Assembly: GCA_029213195.1 (NCBI GenBank) | Contig: JARGNI010000025.1 | Location: 1-64,000 of the forward strand | Direction: 5' to 3' | Length of the DNA stretch: 64,000 nucleotides | From: Verrucomicrobiales bacterium | GTDB lineage: Bacteria; Verrucomicrobiota; Verrucomicrobiia; Verrucomicrobiales; DEV007 | Shown here: positions 61,527 to 64,000 of the stretch, piece by piece | Position numbering within the stretch: the first letter of the stretch is position 1 | How the letters are laid out: every line of letters begins with the position of its first letter | Made by a program: the position numbers and the translations under genes | The notes under the pieces: generated by a model | What the model saw: only the letters and a program-made list of their open reading frames with translations | Databases searched by the model: none | What the model was told of the DNA's origin: nothing

Positions 61527-64000
61527 ATGTCACCCATCCAGTTTGACGACCGAATCACGAACGACCAGATCATGGATTCGATCGGATACACCACTCTGCC
61601 CGGTCGTCGAGATGAGGCCGTGGGTGAGGATGGGTTGATCCGTCCCGAATGGCAGCCGCTTTTTGAGTCGATCAGTCGTCACGGAACGAGCGAACTTCCG
61701 GAATGGAGGACGGTGGCCAACCGGATCTCGAGAAAGCGCGGTCTTGCGTATCGACTCGCCAATCCCGACCCGTCCGGAGATGATGGTTGGTCCCTCGATC
61801 CGATTCCCTGGATCATTGGGGAGAACCAATGGCACCCCCTGCAATCCGGGATCTCTCAACGCATTCGGCTCTACGGCGAGATCCTCAAGGATGCTTATGG
61901 CGAGCAGCGGATCTTGAGTGAGAAGCTTCTTCCAGCCGAGATTCTCCTGGGACACACGGGCTTTGTCCGATCGCTTCACGATCTCACGCCGAGCGATTCG
62001 GTGATTGGGATCGGGATGTCAGCCTTTGACGTGACCCATGACAATGCGGGGCGTCCCTTCGTCGTGAATGACCGTTTCGATTGTCCTTTCGGACTTGGAC
62101 TTGCCCTCGAGAACCGGACGGTGGTCAACCAGGTCCTCCCGCGACTTTTTCGCCGATGTGGCGTCAAACGGATCGGGAAATTCTTTGCCGACTGGTTCGA
62201 GTTTCTCAGAAGGAGCGCACCGGAAGGAGTTACCGACCCTCTCGTCGTCATTCTCGATTCTTCCGGGGAGGAGGAAGAATCTGAAATTGGTTTCCTGGCG
62301 AATTATTGTGGAGTTCTCCGCGTGCATCCAAGCGATCTCACCGCCCGGGGAGGGCGGGTCTGGATCAAGGCACTTCGTGGACTCGTCCCTGTCGATGTGA
62401 TTTGGAAGACCGACCCCGGGAAAACAATCGACTCCCTGGAAGCCGAGATTCGCGGGCATGTGGGGGTGGCTGGGATTTTCGAGGCGATGCGAATCGGTGG
62501 GGTGACTCTGGCGAGCCATCCTGGAACGGAGATTCTTCAGTCACCAGGACTGTATCCTTATCTTCCGCAACTCTGCCGAAAGCTTCTCGGCGAGGAGTTG
62601 GAGATTCCACCGGTGGCTTCGTGGTGGTGTGGTCAGACCAAGGCTCTCTCCCATGTGATCGAGAATCTTTCCTCCATGGTCATCAAGTCGGTGGGGCATC
62701 ATCGGGATTTCCGAACCGTCTACGGGAGTCGTCTCGACGAAGCGGGAAAAGAGGCGCTCCGGGCGAGAATCCAGGCAAACCCAGCAGGATTTGTGGGGCA
62801 GGAGGAGCTTGCGATCTCCAGTGTCCCGACTTCTCGAGGAGAAACGCTCACCCCAAGAGGGTCCGTTCTCCGAATGTTTGGCTTTCTTGATGGCGAGGAG
62901 GGGCCGAAGATCATGCCCGGAGGACTGGCCCGTGTCAGCACGAGGGAGGGCTTTGTCATTTCCACCCGATCCGAGGGCGAGTCCAAGGACGTGTGGGTGC
63001 GAACCGCGAGCGCTCCCGAGCCCTTCAGCATCTCATCGGTGCTCGACCGCTCCTTACCCGCGGCACCCGACATCGTGCCGAGTAGGACGGGGGAGAACCT
63101 TTACTGGACGGGCCGATATGCCGAACGCGCTCATGTTGCCGCAAAATTTGCTGCGAGAATTATCGTTGGTCGCAATCGAGGCTATTCTCATGACGAGAAA
63201 TTCGAGCAACGTCATGAAGATCTCCTTCTCTCCTGCTTGTTTCGGATCTTTGACTGCGAGGCTTCCTATGACGCGAAGAAAACGGCAGACGCTCGCCTTG
63301 AGCTGGTGCTAAAGGATCGAGACTGTCATGCTGGTATATCCTTTAACTTGGAGCGTCTTCGTTACGCAACGCAGGTGACCAAGGAGTCGTGGTCGCCGGC
63401 AAGCATCCTTTCGATCGAGAGTTGTCTTACGGGTTGGCGCTCGGCGACCTTGCGCGCTCGTTCGCATTCCGGATTCCGATCCGAGCTCGACGACCTCCAA
63501 TTGCACTTGTCGGCATTTCTCGGGCTCAATCTCGATAGCATGACTCGGGATGAGGGCTGGGCCCTGTTGGACGCAGGACGTCGTATCGAACGAGGCTCGA
63601 CCATTTGCAAGGTCCTCTCCTTCCTGCTCGAGTGCGAGGAAGAGGGGGATATGAGTTCACTGCTCAACGAATCCATTCTCTACATCCTCGATAGCGTCCG
63701 CACTTACCAAAGGCGATATCATGCCCTTCCCGAAACTGCGCACACCATGGAGTTGCTGATCGGAGAACGAAATTACCATCGCGCTTTGCTTCAAATCCTG
63801 AACCGACTTCACGAGGACCTCGAGATGCTTCCACCGCCGTCTCAGCGAGAGCATGTCGGGGAACACCTGCGAGAGGAGATCGGAGAACTCGAGCAGTTCA
63901 TCCTGCAGATGACCGGAGAGATCGAATCCGGTCTTTTTCAGCAGGGGCCGGTCTTGGCCTGTATCGAAAGACTCGAAGAATCCTTCGCCTCGATTTCGGA
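61527..64000 (+). CDS. ATP-grasp/alpha-E fusion protein, truncated by the window end
   Basis: An open frame with no stop up to the end of the window (at least 824 residues). Residues about 80-505 form a circularly permuted ATP-grasp domain, with GENQWHPLQSGISQRIRLYGEILKDAYGEQRIL, LSHVIENLSSMVIKSVGHH and a late GGLARVSTREGFVISTRSEGESKDVWVR. The alpha-E domain begins at RTGENLYWTGRYAERAHVAAKF (about residue 522) and continues to the edge. It is therefore a fused version of the two separate genes at 55613 and 57139. It starts 9 bp after the transglutaminase stop. The 3' end lies outside. Confidence 0.9.
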   Translation, partial: MSPIQFDDRITNDQIMDSIGYTTLPGRRDEAVGEDGLIRPEWQPLFESISRHGTSELPEWRTVANRISRKRGLAYRLANPDPSGDDGWSLDPIPWIIGENQWHPLQSGISQRIRLYGEILKDAYGEQRILSEKLLPAEILLGHTGFVRSLHDLTPSDSVIGIGMSAFDVTHDNAGRPFVVNDRFDCPFGLGLALENRTVVNQVLPRLFRRCGVKRIGKFFADWFEFLRRSAPEGVTDPLVVILDSSGEEEESEIGFLANYCGVLRVHPSDLTARGGRVWIKALRGLVPVDVIWKTDPGKTIDSLEAEIRGHVGVAGIFEAMRIGGVTLASHPGTEILQSPGLYPYLPQLCRKLLGEELEIPPVASWWCGQTKALSHVIENLSSMVIKSVGHHRDFRTVYGSRLDEAGKEALRARIQANPAGFVGQEELAISSVPTSRGETLTPRGSVLRMFGFLDGEEGPKIMPGGLARVSTREGFVISTRSEGESKDVWVRTASAPEPFSISSVLDRSLPAAPDIVPSRTGENLYWTGRYAERAHVAAKFAARIIVGRNRGYSHDEKFEQRHEDLLLSCLFRIFDCEASYDAKKTADARLELVLKDRDCHAGISFNLERLRYATQVTKESWSPASILSIESCLTGWRSATLRARSHSGFRSELDDLQLHLSAFLGLNLDSMTRDEGWALLDAGRRIERGSTICKVLSFLLECEEEGDMSSLLNESILYILDSVRTYQRRYHALPETAHTMELLIGERNYHRALLQILNRLHEDLEMLPPPSQREHVGEHLREEIGELEQFILQMTGEIESGLFQQGPVLACIERLEESFASIS

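Overview
The window is most likely from a Verrucomicrobiota chromosome (PVC superphylum), at roughly 58-60% G+C by eye. The reasons are a DUF1549/DUF1553 cytochrome-like protein paired with a Tat-exported DUF1501 protein, several single-domain 'planctomycete-type' cytochrome c proteins, secreted PQQ-like propellers, a sulfatase, and PPi-dependent glycolytic enzymes. A RodA-type SEDS protein argues against a classical planctomycete. Genus and species cannot be read from the sequence. No tRNA, rRNA, CRISPR array, insertion sequence or prophage was seen. The stretch looks like ordinary vertically inherited chromosome with about 50 closely packed genes.

Layout. 0.1-6 kb (+): DUF1549/DUF1553 and DUF1501 pair closed by a strong terminator, a membrane protein with a degenerate class III cyclase domain, and recR. 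6-9.5 kb (-): a regulatory operon (thioredoxin-like protein, ECF sigma, one-TM partner, PDZ pseudoprotease), preceded on the strand by an MBL-fold hydrolase. 9.5-15.6 kb: a Tat-exported TIM-barrel protein (+), then five - strand genes (sulfotransferase, pseudouridine synthase, sulfatase, a possible kinase-fold protein, a PmtA-like methyltransferase). 15.8-20.2 kb (-): pyruvate phosphate dikinase with histone-like basic tails and PPi-type phosphofructokinase. The only gene-free stretch above 300 bp is 18628-19026, which holds a terminator hairpin and a candidate promoter. 20.5-30 kb: mixed genes including a cytochrome/LRR protein with 24-bp repeats, a group II truncated haemoglobin, a ZnuA-like protein lacking metal ligands, a zinc-ribbon transglutaminase, FAH hydrolase, moaC, moaA, a DUF6807 protein and an ABC-ATPase homologue with damaged catalytic motifs. 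30-37.6 kb (+): rodA, then a Gld-like ABC-2 operon (ATPase, permease, GldG-like, DUF4340) ending in a dihaem cytochrome. 37.6-45.6 kb (mostly -): a small secreted protein, EF-hand esterase plus DUF5117-like metalloprotease, a NIPSNAP/DUF423 operon, and an ECF sigma factor with a membrane partner carrying an LptA/OstA-like domain.

45.8-64 kb is one long + strand run. It starts with two PQQ-like propellers, a DUF3311 protein and a Na+/solute symporter. It continues with a LuxE-like adenylating enzyme, a LuxC/ALDH-like reductase and an iron alcohol dehydrogenase. The dehydrogenase stop overlaps the start of a circularly permuted ATP-grasp gene, which is followed by an alpha-E protein, a transglutaminase-DUF2126 protein and a second ATP-grasp/alpha-E fusion running off the window end. 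The ATP-grasp/alpha-E/transglutaminase set is a known predicted peptide-ligase (amidoligase) system. Its tight coupling to an acid-to-alcohol reduction cassette is the most interesting feature here and could be a combined pathway that makes and reduces a carboxylated or peptidic product; that is inference.

Other points of note are several homologues that keep the fold but have lost catalytic or metal-binding residues: the cyclase, HtrA-like protease, ABC ATPase and ZnuA-like protein.
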